From Nocardioides sp. (lineage in GTDB: Bacteria; Actinomycetota; Actinomycetes; Propionibacteriales; Nocardioidaceae), in assembly GCF_029937575.1 (NCBI RefSeq), contig NZ_JAPYPS010000002.1, positions 92,054-156,053 on the forward strand: 64,000 nt of DNA, in the 5' to 3' direction. Under the pieces are notes generated by a model. The model searched no databases. It was not told where the DNA came from and saw nothing but the letters and a program-made list of their open reading frames with translations. The translations under genes were made by a program, and so were the position numbers. Positions 23,609 through 32,039 of this stretch are shown here, one piece after another. Position 1 is the first letter of the stretch; each line of letters opens with the position of its first letter.

Positions 23609-25366
23609 TCATTGACCAAGCGCGCTCTCAGTCGCCGCACGATCCGCTCGCATCTGTGAAGCATCACTGCGATCGGTCCAGGGCCGGAGATCGGTCACCA
23701 GTGGTGACGAGCTTCTCAGGAGGACCAGCGCAGTACCAAACGGGAGTGTCCTGATCGCTTCGGGTGGCAGAACCGCTACGCGGCGGGTGGAGCGTTGCAG
23801 GGAGCGGGAGCCATAGTCGCCGACGGAGATGGTGTCGGTCTTCTCGTCGCGTTCGCCGATGAGGGCGGAGAGGTCTTGAAGGTCGCGGGCGGAGGAGGTG
23901 CCGCCGAGAATGATCTTGGCGATGGAGGCGTCCCAGATGGCTCCGGCTGCGTGGTCGCCCCACTTGTCGCGTGCTTGGGAGAGGGACTGGAGGACGGGCA
24001 TGGTGGTGATGCCGGTGCCACCACCTTCGGCCATGAGAACAGGCAGAGACGGAAGCGGGGACAGGTTGCCGATCTCATCGAGCGCCAGCAGCAGGGGCGG
24101 GTCGAGGCGGGCTCCGGCAGATGCGGCTGCGAGACGGCGGGCGGTTTCGACGAGGTCTTCGATGAATGCCACAACCAGGGACCAGGAGGCGCCAGCGCCA
24201 GCTCCGGTTGCGAGTAGGTAGAGGGTGCCGTTGCCGGTGAGGAACTCGACGGGGTCGAAATGCTCGCCGAGGCGTGGGGTGACCGCGTCGAGGACGCGGG
24301 GATCGGCGAGGCAGGACAGGGCGAGGGAGACACCCATCCAGATGGAGTCCCGCGTTCGGGCGTCTGAGTGGATCATCGATTCGAGTGATTCGCCCCAGCC
24401 GGCCGCCGCGCTTGGGTGGGAGGCGAGGATCGCGACGGCGTCGCTGGCCGATGATGGGGACAGGGTCCAGGCGAATAGTTCGGCCGGGGTGCGGTGGTCG
24501 AGCGCCGCAGCATGGAGCAGAGATTGCAGGGCAGTGCGGGTCTTGCCTTCCCAGAAGCCGCCGGATTCGACGCCACCGGCCGACAGCCCGGTGGCGGAGG
24601 CGAGGCCGGTGGCGCGGATCATCGCGGTTAGTGGGTCTTCGCATCCCCGTACGGGGGACCAGCGCAGCCCGGAGGGAAGTCCTGCGGCGAGCCGTTGCGG
24701 GTCGAACACTGCGACGGGCCCGACCTTCTGGCGGGCGGTGATGGTTGCGGCGATGTTGTCGGGTCGGGTTGCGGTGGTCACGACTGCGCCAGGGGCGTCG
24801 AGGATGGCGTTGATGACGACGTGCAGGCCCTTGCCTGAGCGCGGTGGTCCGAGGAGCAGGATCGAGTCCTCGACCGAGGCCCAGACCTCCATGCCGCGGG
24901 ATCGTCCGAGCAGGTAGCCGACGTCGCTGGCTCGGGCGTTGGTGAGGCTGGGTCGCAGGGTCTTGCTCCGTGCGAGTAGCGCCTTCTTGGATGCCACGGT
25001 GGCGACGTCTGTGCGGGTCGCGACACCTACCAGTCGACGCGGGTCGTGCTGGGTCTTGTGGTGTAGCGAGTCGACCTTTCGCCAGACCACGAACCCGGTC
25101 GTGAGCAGAGCGGCGACGAGTACGGAGAGGACGGGCCAGTAGACCCAGGGTGAGATGTTGGCTCCGAGAACGCTGCCTGGGTCGGCGGGGTCGCCGAGCA
25201 CTCGGAAACCTGCAGCCCAGCCGGCGGTGGGCTGTTCAGTTCGGCTCGCCCAAGCGGTGAGTGCTGCGGCGCCGCGCAGGAGCGCTGCAACCGCGCTGGC
25301 GACTCCGATGGCGATGAGTGCGAGGTTGACGAGGGTGTCGTCGACCGGACGTCCAGCGGTGTTCAC
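23609..25366 (-). CDS. Type IV coupling protein (VirD4/TraG family ATPase)
   Basis: The coupling protein brings the relaxase-DNA complex to the secretion channel. The 585-residue protein has two N-terminal membrane segments (about 12-35 and 75-92), Walker A LLLGPPRSGKGLHV near 173, Walker B LLALDEIGNL near 429 and the family's TTMPVLQSLSQARDKWG. It overlaps the downstream-encoded partner protein by four bases on its 5' side (25363-25366). It is a core gene of the conjugation machine. Confidence 0.88.
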   Translation of the reverse strand: MNTAGRPVDDTLVNLALIAIGVASAVAALLRGAAALTAWASRTEQPTAGWAAGFRVLGDPADPGSVLGANISPWVYWPVLSVLVAALLTTGFVVWRKVDSLHHKTQHDPRRLVGVATRTDVATVASKKALLARSKTLRPSLTNARASDVGYLLGRSRGMEVWASVEDSILLLGPPRSGKGLHVVINAILDAPGAVVTTATRPDNIAATITARQKVGPVAVFDPQRLAAGLPSGLRWSPVRGCEDPLTAMIRATGLASATGLSAGGVESGGFWEGKTRTALQSLLHAAALDHRTPAELFAWTLSPSSASDAVAILASHPSAAAGWGESLESMIHSDARTRDSIWMGVSLALSCLADPRVLDAVTPRLGEHFDPVEFLTGNGTLYLLATGAGAGASWSLVVAFIEDLVETARRLAAASAGARLDPPLLLALDEIGNLSPLPSLPVLMAEGGGTGITTMPVLQSLSQARDKWGDHAAGAIWDASIAKIILGGTSSARDLQDLSALIGERDEKTDTISVGDYGSRSLQRSTRRVAVLPPEAIRTLPFGTALVLLRSSSPLVTDLRPWTDRSDASQMRADRAATESALGQ

Positions 25367-25941
25367 GAGGCCTCACGTCCCGATGTCTGGGCATCGTCCT
25401 GGTTCGGTCTGGTGGCCCCGGACTGTTCGCCGACGAGCACGACGTCTCCGGCGGTCCGGTCGAGTAGCGCCACTGGAAGGTGCAGGTCGAGCGTGCCGTC
25501 GGAGTTGCTGGTGGCACGGTGAACCACGATCGCGACCACGACTTCCTCGCCGGGTTGGAAGCCTCCTCCGGTCAGAGCGCCTGCCCGCACGCTCACTATC
25601 GGCCTTTCGTCGCGGGCACTGCGTTTGTGGCTGACCGGCTCCGACGTGGGCTTCGGCGCAGCGGTCGGCGACGGGGTGTGGAAGTCGGTGAAGACCTTGC
25701 CGTCGGGTTCGTGGATTTCGACGCGTAGCGCTGATCCGCGTTCGTTGGCGATGCGGTCCAGGAGTGGCCGGAGTTCGCCGCGCGTGAACGCCGAGGTTTC
25801 ATCGGAGAGCGGTTCGTCATCGATGGTGACGCTCAAGGATCCGGTGTCGTCAACAGTGACACGGACCAGCGGCAGGACGACGGGGATCCGTGGCCGCGAC
25901 GTGGAGCGGCGGTAGGCGGTGGCCGGGTTCAGGAGACTCAT
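25363..25941 (-). CDS. Conserved conjugation-linked protein, unknown
   Basis: The 192-residue protein contains two apparent domains. A beta-rich N-terminal part (PVVLPLVRVTVDDTGSLSVT) leads to TRGELRPLLDRIANERGSAL. A Pro/Thr linker follows, then a second beta-rich part (GFQPGEEVVVAIVVHRATSN; DLHLPVALLDRTAGDVVLVG) ending about residue 170. It overlaps both the coupling protein and the ardC remnant by four bases, so it was translated with them. It may be a coupling-protein partner. Confidence 0.6.
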   Translation of the reverse strand: MSLLNPATAYRRSTSRPRIPVVLPLVRVTVDDTGSLSVTIDDEPLSDETSAFTRGELRPLLDRIANERGSALRVEIHEPDGKVFTDFHTPSPTAAPKPTSEPVSHKRSARDERPIVSVRAGALTGGGFQPGEEVVVAIVVHRATSNSDGTLDLHLPVALLDRTAGDVVLVGEQSGATRPNQDDAQTSGREAS

Positions 25942-26867
25942 AGTCCGACCACCTGCGGTTCGGCAACCTGCTGCTGGTGGCGCTCGGGCGCAGCTCGGCT
26001 AGCGGTAGCGGTGCGGTCGAGCCCCGGGGGATCGCCATTGCCGACCTGTGCGGTGTCGAGTTGGTCGAGGACGCGGACGGCGGTGGTGCGGACCCGTTCG
26101 GCGGTGGACTGGATGACCTCGACCGGTTCGCTGCCGGGAACGCTGCTGGCCCAGCTCGACACATACGGGATTGTGTAGGCGCTGGTGTCGAGGCCGTGGG
26201 CAGCACCGATCATCAGGGCTACGGACTCGGCTTCGACTTCGGCGATGCCGCGGTGCAGCACCGCGTCTCGAGTGGCGGTTTCGTCGCCGCTGCGAGCTTC
26301 GGGGGAGTGGAGCATGACGTGGCCGAGTTCGTGGGCGAGTGTCTTGACCTGGGCTGCTTCGTCCATGTCGCTGCGGACGCAGACCTCGTGGGTGGAGAAG
26401 TCGGTGATGCCGTTCGCGCCACCGATCGCGTCGGCGTCGGGAACCTGCTTGAGGGTGAACCCGTGGGCTTCGACTTGGGCGGCGAGTCCCTCCCAGAGCC
26501 CCAATGGTGCTTGCCCGGACAGCAAGGTGGGTGCCGGTGGTTCGGGGACCGGGTCACCGTCGGTCTGGGTCACGTCCCACACGTACGCCGGCCGCAGCCC
26601 GACCAGCTTGGTGCGGGTTGTCTCGCCGGGTTGGGGTCGTTCGCCGCGGCCCAGGCGCCGCCATGACTCGGCACTGTTGGGGGTGCGGGAGGCGAACCGA
26701 GCGGTGACGGGAGCGAGGATCCCGTAGCCGGACTGTCCCTTCATCACCTGTCGGCCCAAGGTCTGCCACTGCTTGAACCCGGCGACGTACGTCGGGGTCG
26801 ACGATGGGACGCGTCCGGACTGGAAGGCTGCGTAGTGCTGCAGGTAGATCAGCATCGTGTTGTTGAA
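25938..26867 (-). pseudogene. ardC: ArdC-type antirestriction protein, 3' part (split by transposon)
   Basis: ArdC-like proteins bind incoming single-stranded DNA and protect it from restriction; they pair an N-terminal DNA-binding domain with a zinc metallopeptidase. This 309-residue remnant begins FNNTMLIYLQHYAAF, continues TPTYVAGFKQWQTLGRQVMK, and has the peptidase site TLAHELGHVMLHS. The missing first 50 codons lie at 31139-31288 on the same strand. Joining codon TCA (50) to TTC (26867) restores ARFRSRS-FNNTMLI in frame, so insertion of the 4.27-kb element inactivated an otherwise intact 359-residue gene. Confidence 0.85.
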
Positions 26868-27041
26868 CAAGGATGCTGAATGGCATCCGATGCACGATTC
26901 AGGGGCTCGTAACCAGCCCGCCCCTTGGCATCGCGGAACCACTGCGATCGGCGCTTGAGCGCAGTTCCCTGGCGCTCTGACGCACAGACAGACCGGCACC
27001 GCCGCACGCGTCTTGCATCTGATGAATGATATCGTCTTCTG

Positions 27042-28175
27042 GTGTCGTCGAGTCGGTTCGGGGAAGTCGGGCAGAAGTGGCCGTCGGGGCCCGCGGTTGG
27101 GGGTTCGGCAGAGCGGCTGCTGGGCGCTGGCGTGGTGTTGCTGGCTCCGGAGGAGACGGTGATGGAAGCGATGCTGTCGGGTTGGGAGACGCAGCAGCGC
27201 TCCAGAATGCTCGCAGGCCGAACGATCGAGCGTCGGTCGCAGATCGTGCGACGGTTCGTGGAGTTCACGAACGACTATCCGTGGCGATGGGGACCGGCTG
27301 ATGTCGAGGAGTGGACCGCGAGCTTGGTGGGCACGGGGATCGCGCATTCGACGATCCGGAACTATCAAATGGCGACCTCGCTGTTCTGTGGGTATCTCGC
27401 TGATGCCCGGTACCGGTGGCACGAGGTCTGCGACCGGTACTTTGGTGAATATCCGGTGCAGGTCTTCCACGAGTGGAACACCGTTGTTCACCGAGGTGAG
27501 TATGAGGGTCGACCGGGCAATCGTCCGTTGTCGCGAGACGAGTTGCAGGCGTTCTTCGACTATTGCGACGCTCGCGTCAGTCAAGTAGGCGCCTCGGGGC
27601 GTAAAGGCTGGTTGGCGGCGTTCCGCGACGCGACGGTATTCAAGGTCATTTACGCATGGGGGCTGCGCCGCCGGGAGGCGTCGATGTTGGAGGTCGTGGA
27701 CTGGTCGGCCAACGCCGCTGCCGGCGAGTTCGGCCGCTATGGGGCACTGTCGGTCCGCTACGGCAAAGCGCTCAAGGGCGGACCACCTCGGCGTCGGACG
27801 GTGCTGACCACGATGGGTTGGGCCGCTGAGTCCGTGGCCGAATGGGTCGAGGAGCTCCGGCCGCTCTACGCGGCCACGGGCACCGCTATGTGGCCGACCG
27901 AGCGGCGCGCTCGGGTCAGCGTGGACGCGCTTTCGCACCGGTTCGCTGAATATCGCGATGCGATCGGCCTGGACCGGAGTCTGGGTCCGCATTGTCTGCG
28001 GCATTCCTATGCCTCGCATTTGTTGGAAGATGGCTTCGACCACCTGTTCGTTCAGCAACAGCTCGGTCACTCGTGGGGGTCGACGACCGCGATCTACACC
28101 AGCGTCGGTACGGACTACAAGAACAAGGCGCTGCGCCGCGCCCTGGACCGAGCTTTTCAGCCAGACGTCGACTGA
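27042..28175 (+). CDS. Tyrosine recombinase of the cadmium element (TnpA-like)
   Basis: The 377-residue protein has an XerC/D-like layout: N-terminal helical domain with RTIERRSQIVRRFVEFTNDY, then the catalytic domain with Arg in YAWGLRRREASML, HCLRHSYASHLLEDG and QLGHSWGSTTAIYTSVG carrying the Tyr. All catalytic residues are present, so this is the likely active enzyme of the element. It starts at GTG. It is followed at short distance by the regulator and the third gene on the same strand. Confidence 0.88.
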   Translation: MSSSRFGEVGQKWPSGPAVGGSAERLLGAGVVLLAPEETVMEAMLSGWETQQRSRMLAGRTIERRSQIVRRFVEFTNDYPWRWGPADVEEWTASLVGTGIAHSTIRNYQMATSLFCGYLADARYRWHEVCDRYFGEYPVQVFHEWNTVVHRGEYEGRPGNRPLSRDELQAFFDYCDARVSQVGASGRKGWLAAFRDATVFKVIYAWGLRRREASMLEVVDWSANAAAGEFGRYGALSVRYGKALKGGPPRRRTVLTTMGWAAESVAEWVEELRPLYAATGTAMWPTERRARVSVDALSHRFAEYRDAIGLDRSLGPHCLRHSYASHLLEDGFDHLFVQQQLGHSWGSTTAIYTSVGTDYKNKALRRALDRAFQPDVD

Positions 28176-28194
28176 GATCGCCAGGAGGATCACG

Positions 28195-28548
28195 ATGCCC
28201 CGAACGTCAAGACCACGACTGGGATACGCGTGGCATCTGCGAAGGCTGATGGCCGAGCGAGGAATGTACGCCACCACTGAGCTGCGTCCGCTGCTGACCG
28301 AACGTGGCATCGAGCTATCAGAGGCCCAGATATACCGGATGGTGACCGGCACCCCGGAGCGGTTGAGCCTACGCATGTTGGTGGCGTTGTGTGACATCCT
28401 CGCCGTTACTCCCAACGACCTGATCGAGCCCGTCGCCGAGACCGCCGCGACCCGTGCGACCGGCACGAACGGGGCCAAGCCGGCGAAGGTCTCAGCGACG
28501 TCAAAGGCGCGCACCCCGCGGCGCGCCGAGATTACTCCCAAGAAGTGA
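28195..28548 (+). CDS. Small XRE-type helix-turn-helix protein of the element
   Basis: The 117-residue protein has an N-terminal helix-turn-helix of the Cro/XRE form (TTELRPLLTERGIELSEAQI, then YRMVTGTPERLSLRMLVALC and ILAVTPNDLIEP). Its tail is Lys/Ala-rich and basic. Its ribosome site AGGAGG is well placed. It sits between the two recombinase genes, and its stop overlaps the GTG of the third gene. It probably regulates the trio or acts as an accessory in recombination. Confidence 0.8.
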   Translation: MPRTSRPRLGYAWHLRRLMAERGMYATTELRPLLTERGIELSEAQIYRMVTGTPERLSLRMLVALCDILAVTPNDLIEPVAETAATRATGTNGAKPAKVSATSKARTPRRAEITPKK

Positions 28549-29945
28549 CGCCCCCTTCGTGCGAGCTGTGTGAGCGCCCGCCGATGTCGGGGCGCGGACT
28601 CTGCTCGCGTTGCAGCAAAGGCGTCGGCCGTGAACGCGGCCACTGCCGTGAATGCGGCAAAACCGATCGGCTGCTCGATGCTCACCGTCGTTGCCGTTGG
28701 TGTCGTGACAAGGCCCGTAGCCGCTGCCCGGATTGTGAAGCCACCGGGACCGCGCTGGTCAGCATCAATGGTGTCCGGGTCTGTGATCGTTGTGCGCTGC
28801 GACGCCGCCTCGACCACATCTTGCCTGCCGATCGATTCGGGCCGTTGCATCTGTTGCGGGACGTCATCGTGCGTGCCGAACCATTGACGGCGAGGCGGTG
28901 GCTGAACCGGTCCGAAGAACTGCTGCGCGACCTCGACACCGGACGCATACCGCTGACTCACGAGAGCCTCGACGACCTGCCCCAACGCAAGGCCATCGAG
29001 CACCTGCGCTCCTTGTTGATCGCCGCGGACATCCTCGGGCCCGACCCGGGGCGTGCGCTGCGGCACTTGGAGAACGCGATCCCCGACCTGCTCGCCCCAC
29101 TCGCGCCTGAGCACCGCAGACTGGCCAGCAGGTGGGCAACTTGGGCCGTATTGCCGCGCTTGCGAGCGCTGAATGACGACAGACGACTCGCTACAGCGGT
29201 GATCAACTCGCGCCGCAAGATCGGACAAACCGCCAATTTCCTCGCTGGCCTTGAGGATGATGGCCGCGTCTTGCCCGACTGCACTCAGCACGACATCGAC
29301 ATGTGGTTCGCAGGCCCCGGCGCCGCTCGCTGGTCGGTCGGACCGTTCCTGACCTGGGCTCGCCGCCGCGGGCATCTGCCTCGAAGCATCAGCCTGCCTC
29401 CGGCCTACAAGGGAACTCCCGAAGCACCGGCCGAAGCCGACGAGCGCTGGCAGATCGCCCAACGTCTGGTCCGCGACGATGAACTCGACCCCGTCGATCG
29501 CATCGCCGGCGCACTGATCGTGCTCTACGCCCAACCACTCGCGCGCATCGTCACGCTGACGACCGAGGACGTGATTGTTACCCCAGCCGGCACGCGTCTC
29601 AAACTCGGCGATGACGCCCTCGAACTGCCCGAACCGTTCGCCGCGACCATTCAGCAACTGCCCCACCGAAGACGCGCCAGTACCGTCGAGCAGCTGCCCA
29701 CTCGCTGGCTGTTCACCGGAGGCCATGCTGACAAGCCACTCTCGGTCAACGCGCTTGCTGTTCGAATGCGTGCCATCGGCATCCAGCCCCGCCGCCACCG
29801 CATTGCAGCGGCCGAGCAACTCGTCCGAGAGATCCCGCCAGCCATGCTCGCTGGCGTTCTCGGTCTCACAATCGGGTCCATCAACCGCCACACCACCACC
29901 GCGAAAGGCCAATGGGCGACCTACGCCGCCGACCGCCAAGGCTGA
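28545..29945 (+). CDS. Zinc-ribbon protein with degenerate recombinase-like C-terminus
   Basis: The 466-residue protein opens with several CxxC pairs (CELC, CSRC, CREC, CRWC, CPDC, CDRC) in the first 90 residues, i.e. at least two zinc knuckles. The C-terminal 150 residues follow the tyrosine-recombinase outline: an Arg in AQPLARIVTLTTEDV and a final Tyr in QWATYAADRQG. The box II HxxR is replaced by RHRI, so the active site looks broken. It is likely an accessory subunit of the trio. The GTG start overlaps the previous stop. Confidence 0.7.
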   Translation: MTPPSCELCERPPMSGRGLCSRCSKGVGRERGHCRECGKTDRLLDAHRRCRWCRDKARSRCPDCEATGTALVSINGVRVCDRCALRRRLDHILPADRFGPLHLLRDVIVRAEPLTARRWLNRSEELLRDLDTGRIPLTHESLDDLPQRKAIEHLRSLLIAADILGPDPGRALRHLENAIPDLLAPLAPEHRRLASRWATWAVLPRLRALNDDRRLATAVINSRRKIGQTANFLAGLEDDGRVLPDCTQHDIDMWFAGPGAARWSVGPFLTWARRRGHLPRSISLPPAYKGTPEAPAEADERWQIAQRLVRDDELDPVDRIAGALIVLYAQPLARIVTLTTEDVIVTPAGTRLKLGDDALELPEPFAATIQQLPHRRRASTVEQLPTRWLFTGGHADKPLSVNALAVRMRAIGIQPRRHRIAAAEQLVREIPPAMLAGVLGLTIGSINRHTTTAKGQWATYAADRQG

Positions 29946-30042
29946 TCGAACGACGTGCGACAACGTGTTCATAACGCTCAGGTGTGCTCGAGCGTCCTCG
30001 CTCGGTCCAGCTCACCACCGACGGGCGCGTCGCGTCGCTCGA

Positions 30043-30639
30043 TCAGAGACCAAAAGCTCCCCCGGTATAGAGGATGACGAGGCCGAGCCCGATCAGGACG
30101 AGTGGGAAGAGTACGTGTTCCCAGCGTTCGAGGATCTCGTCGATGCCGGGACGGGTGGCGACGAACTTGGCCAGCATGACCAGTGCTCCGACCAGCAGCA
30201 AGAAGACTACGCAATAGGCCACGGTGGCAGCGGTACCGACGCTGAGGAAGACCGGAACGTAGACCCCGATGTTGTCGCCGCCGTTCGCGAAGGTAACCGC
30301 AGCAACCGTCCAAACGGCCACCGCCTTGCCGCCGACCTTGCCTTCATCATCATCGCCGTCAGCACGCCAGGCTTGCCATCCAGCCCACAGGCCCAGCAGC
30401 AGCGGGATCAGACCAAAGTAGGGGATGGCGTCCTCGGGCAGAAAGGCCCCAGCACCCAGCGACACGAGTACGGCTGCGGCCAGGATGCCCGCAAACCCGA
30501 CGTACTGGCCAGCCAAGATCCGCGTCGTCGTCCCGCGTTTTCCAGCCCCCCGCGCGAAAAACAGCGAAAGCACAATGACGTCGTCGATGTTGGTGGCGAT
30601 GAACAGGCCGATCGCCTGCAACGCAGAGGTCAAGATCAT
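30043..30639 (-). CDS. cadD: Cadmium resistance transporter, CadD family
   Basis: CadD-type proteins are small membrane transporters that lower cellular cadmium. The 198-residue protein has about five to six hydrophobic segments and the family marks: ATNIDDVIVLSLFFARG near 15, then GQYVGF, and the second repeat-like FANGGDNIGVYVPVFLS near 107. The ATG at 30639 overlaps the regulator stop (ATGA), giving a two-gene operon. It is the passenger resistance gene of the transposon-like element. Confidence 0.85.
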   Translation of the reverse strand: MILTSALQAIGLFIATNIDDVIVLSLFFARGAGKRGTTTRILAGQYVGFAGILAAAVLVSLGAGAFLPEDAIPYFGLIPLLLGLWAGWQAWRADGDDDEGKVGGKAVAVWTVAAVTFANGGDNIGVYVPVFLSVGTAATVAYCVVFLLLVGALVMLAKFVATRPGIDEILERWEHVLFPLVLIGLGLVILYTGGAFGL

Positions 30640-30992
30640 GCCGGCACTCCGCTGCTGCACTCAGCCACGGTGCAGGCCGAATCGATGCAGGGAGCGTGTT
30701 CATCGACCGCCAAAGCGACCTCGAGCAGCGCATTGAGCGCCCGAGTCAGGTGTGGGTCAGCGATGGCATAAAGCGTCTGCCGGCCTTCAGGTTCGGGCGC
30801 GACGATCCCGCAGTCGCGTAGACACGCCAAGTGGTTAGACACATTCGATCGCGTCAGACCCAGCTCGCGAGCAAGTTCAGCCGGGTACGCAGGCCGCTCC
30901 AACAAGATCATGACAAGTCGTGAACGAGTCGGATCAGCCATAGCTCGACCCAAACGATTCAGCACGTCCAAACGAGAGGCATTGGTCAGCAT
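30636..30992 (-). CDS. cmtR: CmtR-like Cd/Pb-sensing ArsR-family repressor
   Basis: CmtR represses its operon until Cd(II) or Pb(II) binds cysteines. The 118-residue protein has the ArsR winged helix (LTRSNVSNHLACLRDCGIVA) with Cys57 and Cys61 in the recognition helix and Cys102 in the C-terminal tail, the same three positions used by Mycobacterium tuberculosis CmtR. Cys107 and Cys112 are extra. This match in numbering also supports the ATG at 30992. The -10 box lies 7 bases before the ATG, so the mRNA is probably leaderless. Confidence 0.87.
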   Translation of the reverse strand: MLTNASRLDVLNRLGRAMADPTRSRLVMILLERPAYPAELARELGLTRSNVSNHLACLRDCGIVAPEPEGRQTLYAIADPHLTRALNALLEVALAVDEHAPCIDSACTVAECSSGVPA

Positions 30993-30999
30993 GCACTGA

Positions 31000-31017
31000 A
31001 TAGTACAGCCGCGGCTG
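31000..31017 (-). promoter_or_regulatory. cmtR-cadD promoter with palindromic operator
   Basis: TACTAT (minus strand, 31005-31000) is the -10 box. A perfect 12-base palindrome CAGCCGCGGCTG (31006-31017) fills most of the spacer, and ATGACC about 16 bases upstream is a -35 candidate. A repressor bound here would block polymerase directly. Transcription would start at about the ATG. Confidence 0.65.
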
Positions 31018-31138
31018 AACGGTCATTCGTCGCGGTGGATGGAGGAATGGAGCGGACGTCCCGCCGGGCGCCGCTACGTGCCGCGACCGGTCAAAGCGCT
31101 GACCATTCACGGACTTCGAATACGCCCCTCCTGCCAGT

Positions 31139-31288
31139 TGATCGGCTGCGGAACCTCGCGGAGAACTCGAGTGCGCGGCGCCAGTCATCGCCGCTGACCA
31201 GCGTGCTGACTGACTCGGTCAGTTTGGTGTGCAGCGCGTCGAGCTTGGCCTCGCGGGCCTGCTGCGCTTCGGGTGTCTGGTGCCGCAT
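31139..31288 (-). pseudogene. ardC: ArdC-type antirestriction protein, 5' part (first 50 codons)
   Basis: The fragment begins MRHQTPEAQQAREAKLDALH with AGGAGG upstream and ends in DDWRRALEFSARFRSRS, the start of the ArdC N-terminal DNA-binding domain. Beyond codon 50 the frame enters the transposon-like element and stops shortly. The rest of the gene is at 25938-26867. A truncated 65-residue peptide may still be made but should be inactive. Confidence 0.82.
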
Positions 31289-31433
31289 CCCGACCTCACC
31301 TCCTGGACGACGTTTCGTCCATCAGGTGCGTCGTTGCTGTCGCAGGTGGGAGTCGAGGTCGAGTTAGTGCCCTGATCCAGGACACACGGACTGCACGATC
31401 GGAGCGGCCGTCTGGTCGTGGGCCGATCGATGG

Positions 31434-31966
31434 ATGGTGGCTGCGTCGGGCGACTTCGTGTTGAGCATGGAGGAGTTGCGAGCGGTGGCGCGGGATGCGG
31501 CCGAGTTGGCCCAAGGAGTTTTGGCGTTGTTCGAGAGCGCCGATCCCGACGGCGCACGGCCACGCTCGGCGATATAGGCGGCTTGGGTGTCGCGGATGGC
31601 GGGGCTCGAATCCGCCTCCAGCGGGTCACCGCGCTAGATGCGCACCGGGCGGCGAGCGAAGCGTCGACAGATGAGGCCCGGCTGGCTGCCAGCTGCGTCG
31701 GTGACGCTGCGGGTGCGGCTCACCTGCATCCGATTGCGAGAGCCACCCAGGTAGGGCACATCCTCCGAGCCGCGGCGATCGCTGCGCTCCTCGCGGAACT
31801 TCGGTCTGGAGGCGATCTAGCAGTCGGTGACCAGGCGATCAACGAGGCACGACAACGCGCCACCCCGGTTGTTATCGACGTACTCGGCCGTTACCCCGGG
31901 GCCGTTGGCGGCAAGAATCAGATCGCGCAATTGGTGGCCCAGCTCGACAGGGCGTTGCGAGCATGA
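31434..31966 (+). pseudogene. Imm5-like putative immunity protein, decayed by stop and frameshift
   Basis: The family is a helical, Ala-rich protein often annotated as putative immunity protein. The first part reads VLSMEELRAVARDAAELAQG to RPRSAI and then meets TAG at 31575. About 15 bases later one base is missing (GTGTCGCG where GTGTTCGCG would keep the frame). The rest continues in another frame as RLQRVTALDAHRAA, HLHPIARATQVGHILRAAA and QLVAQLDRALRA. Two independent lesions argue for a real pseudogene rather than one sequencing error. Confidence 0.7.
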
Positions 31967-32039
31967 CGTTTCGTGAGGTTCCGACACGAGAGCTATCGCC
32001 GTCAGAAGCGCTCGACGGGCAGCGGCAGATTCTTGTCGA

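Larger units (their letters stand above)
26868..31138. mobile_element. Cadmium-resistance transposon-like element with three recombination genes
   Basis: Ends are defined by the split ardC gene, giving about 4271 bases. The left half carries a tyrosine recombinase, a small helix-turn-helix protein and a zinc-ribbon protein with a degenerate recombinase-like end. The right half carries cadD and a CmtR-type regulator on the opposite strand. I see no long terminal inverted repeats and no obvious target duplication, consistent with tyrosine-recombinase transposons of the Tn554 kind rather than DDE transposons. Boundaries could shift a few bases because any shared core sequence is ambiguous. Confidence 0.8.

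Noticed and set aside
25938..29972. A continuous 1344-codon open frame on the minus strand across the ardC remnant and the transposon-like element
   Set aside because: Beyond 26867 it is antisense to three well-supported rightward genes and has their shadow composition. Only the ArdC part is real.
26868..31138. Long terminal inverted repeats at the ends of the cadmium element
   Set aside because: Only a short TGAATGG match is seen near both ends, at different distances from them; this is within chance.
31219..31629. A leftward frame upstream of the ardC start
   Set aside because: Pro/Thr/Arg-rich shadow of the Imm5-like pseudogene, with no conserved look.
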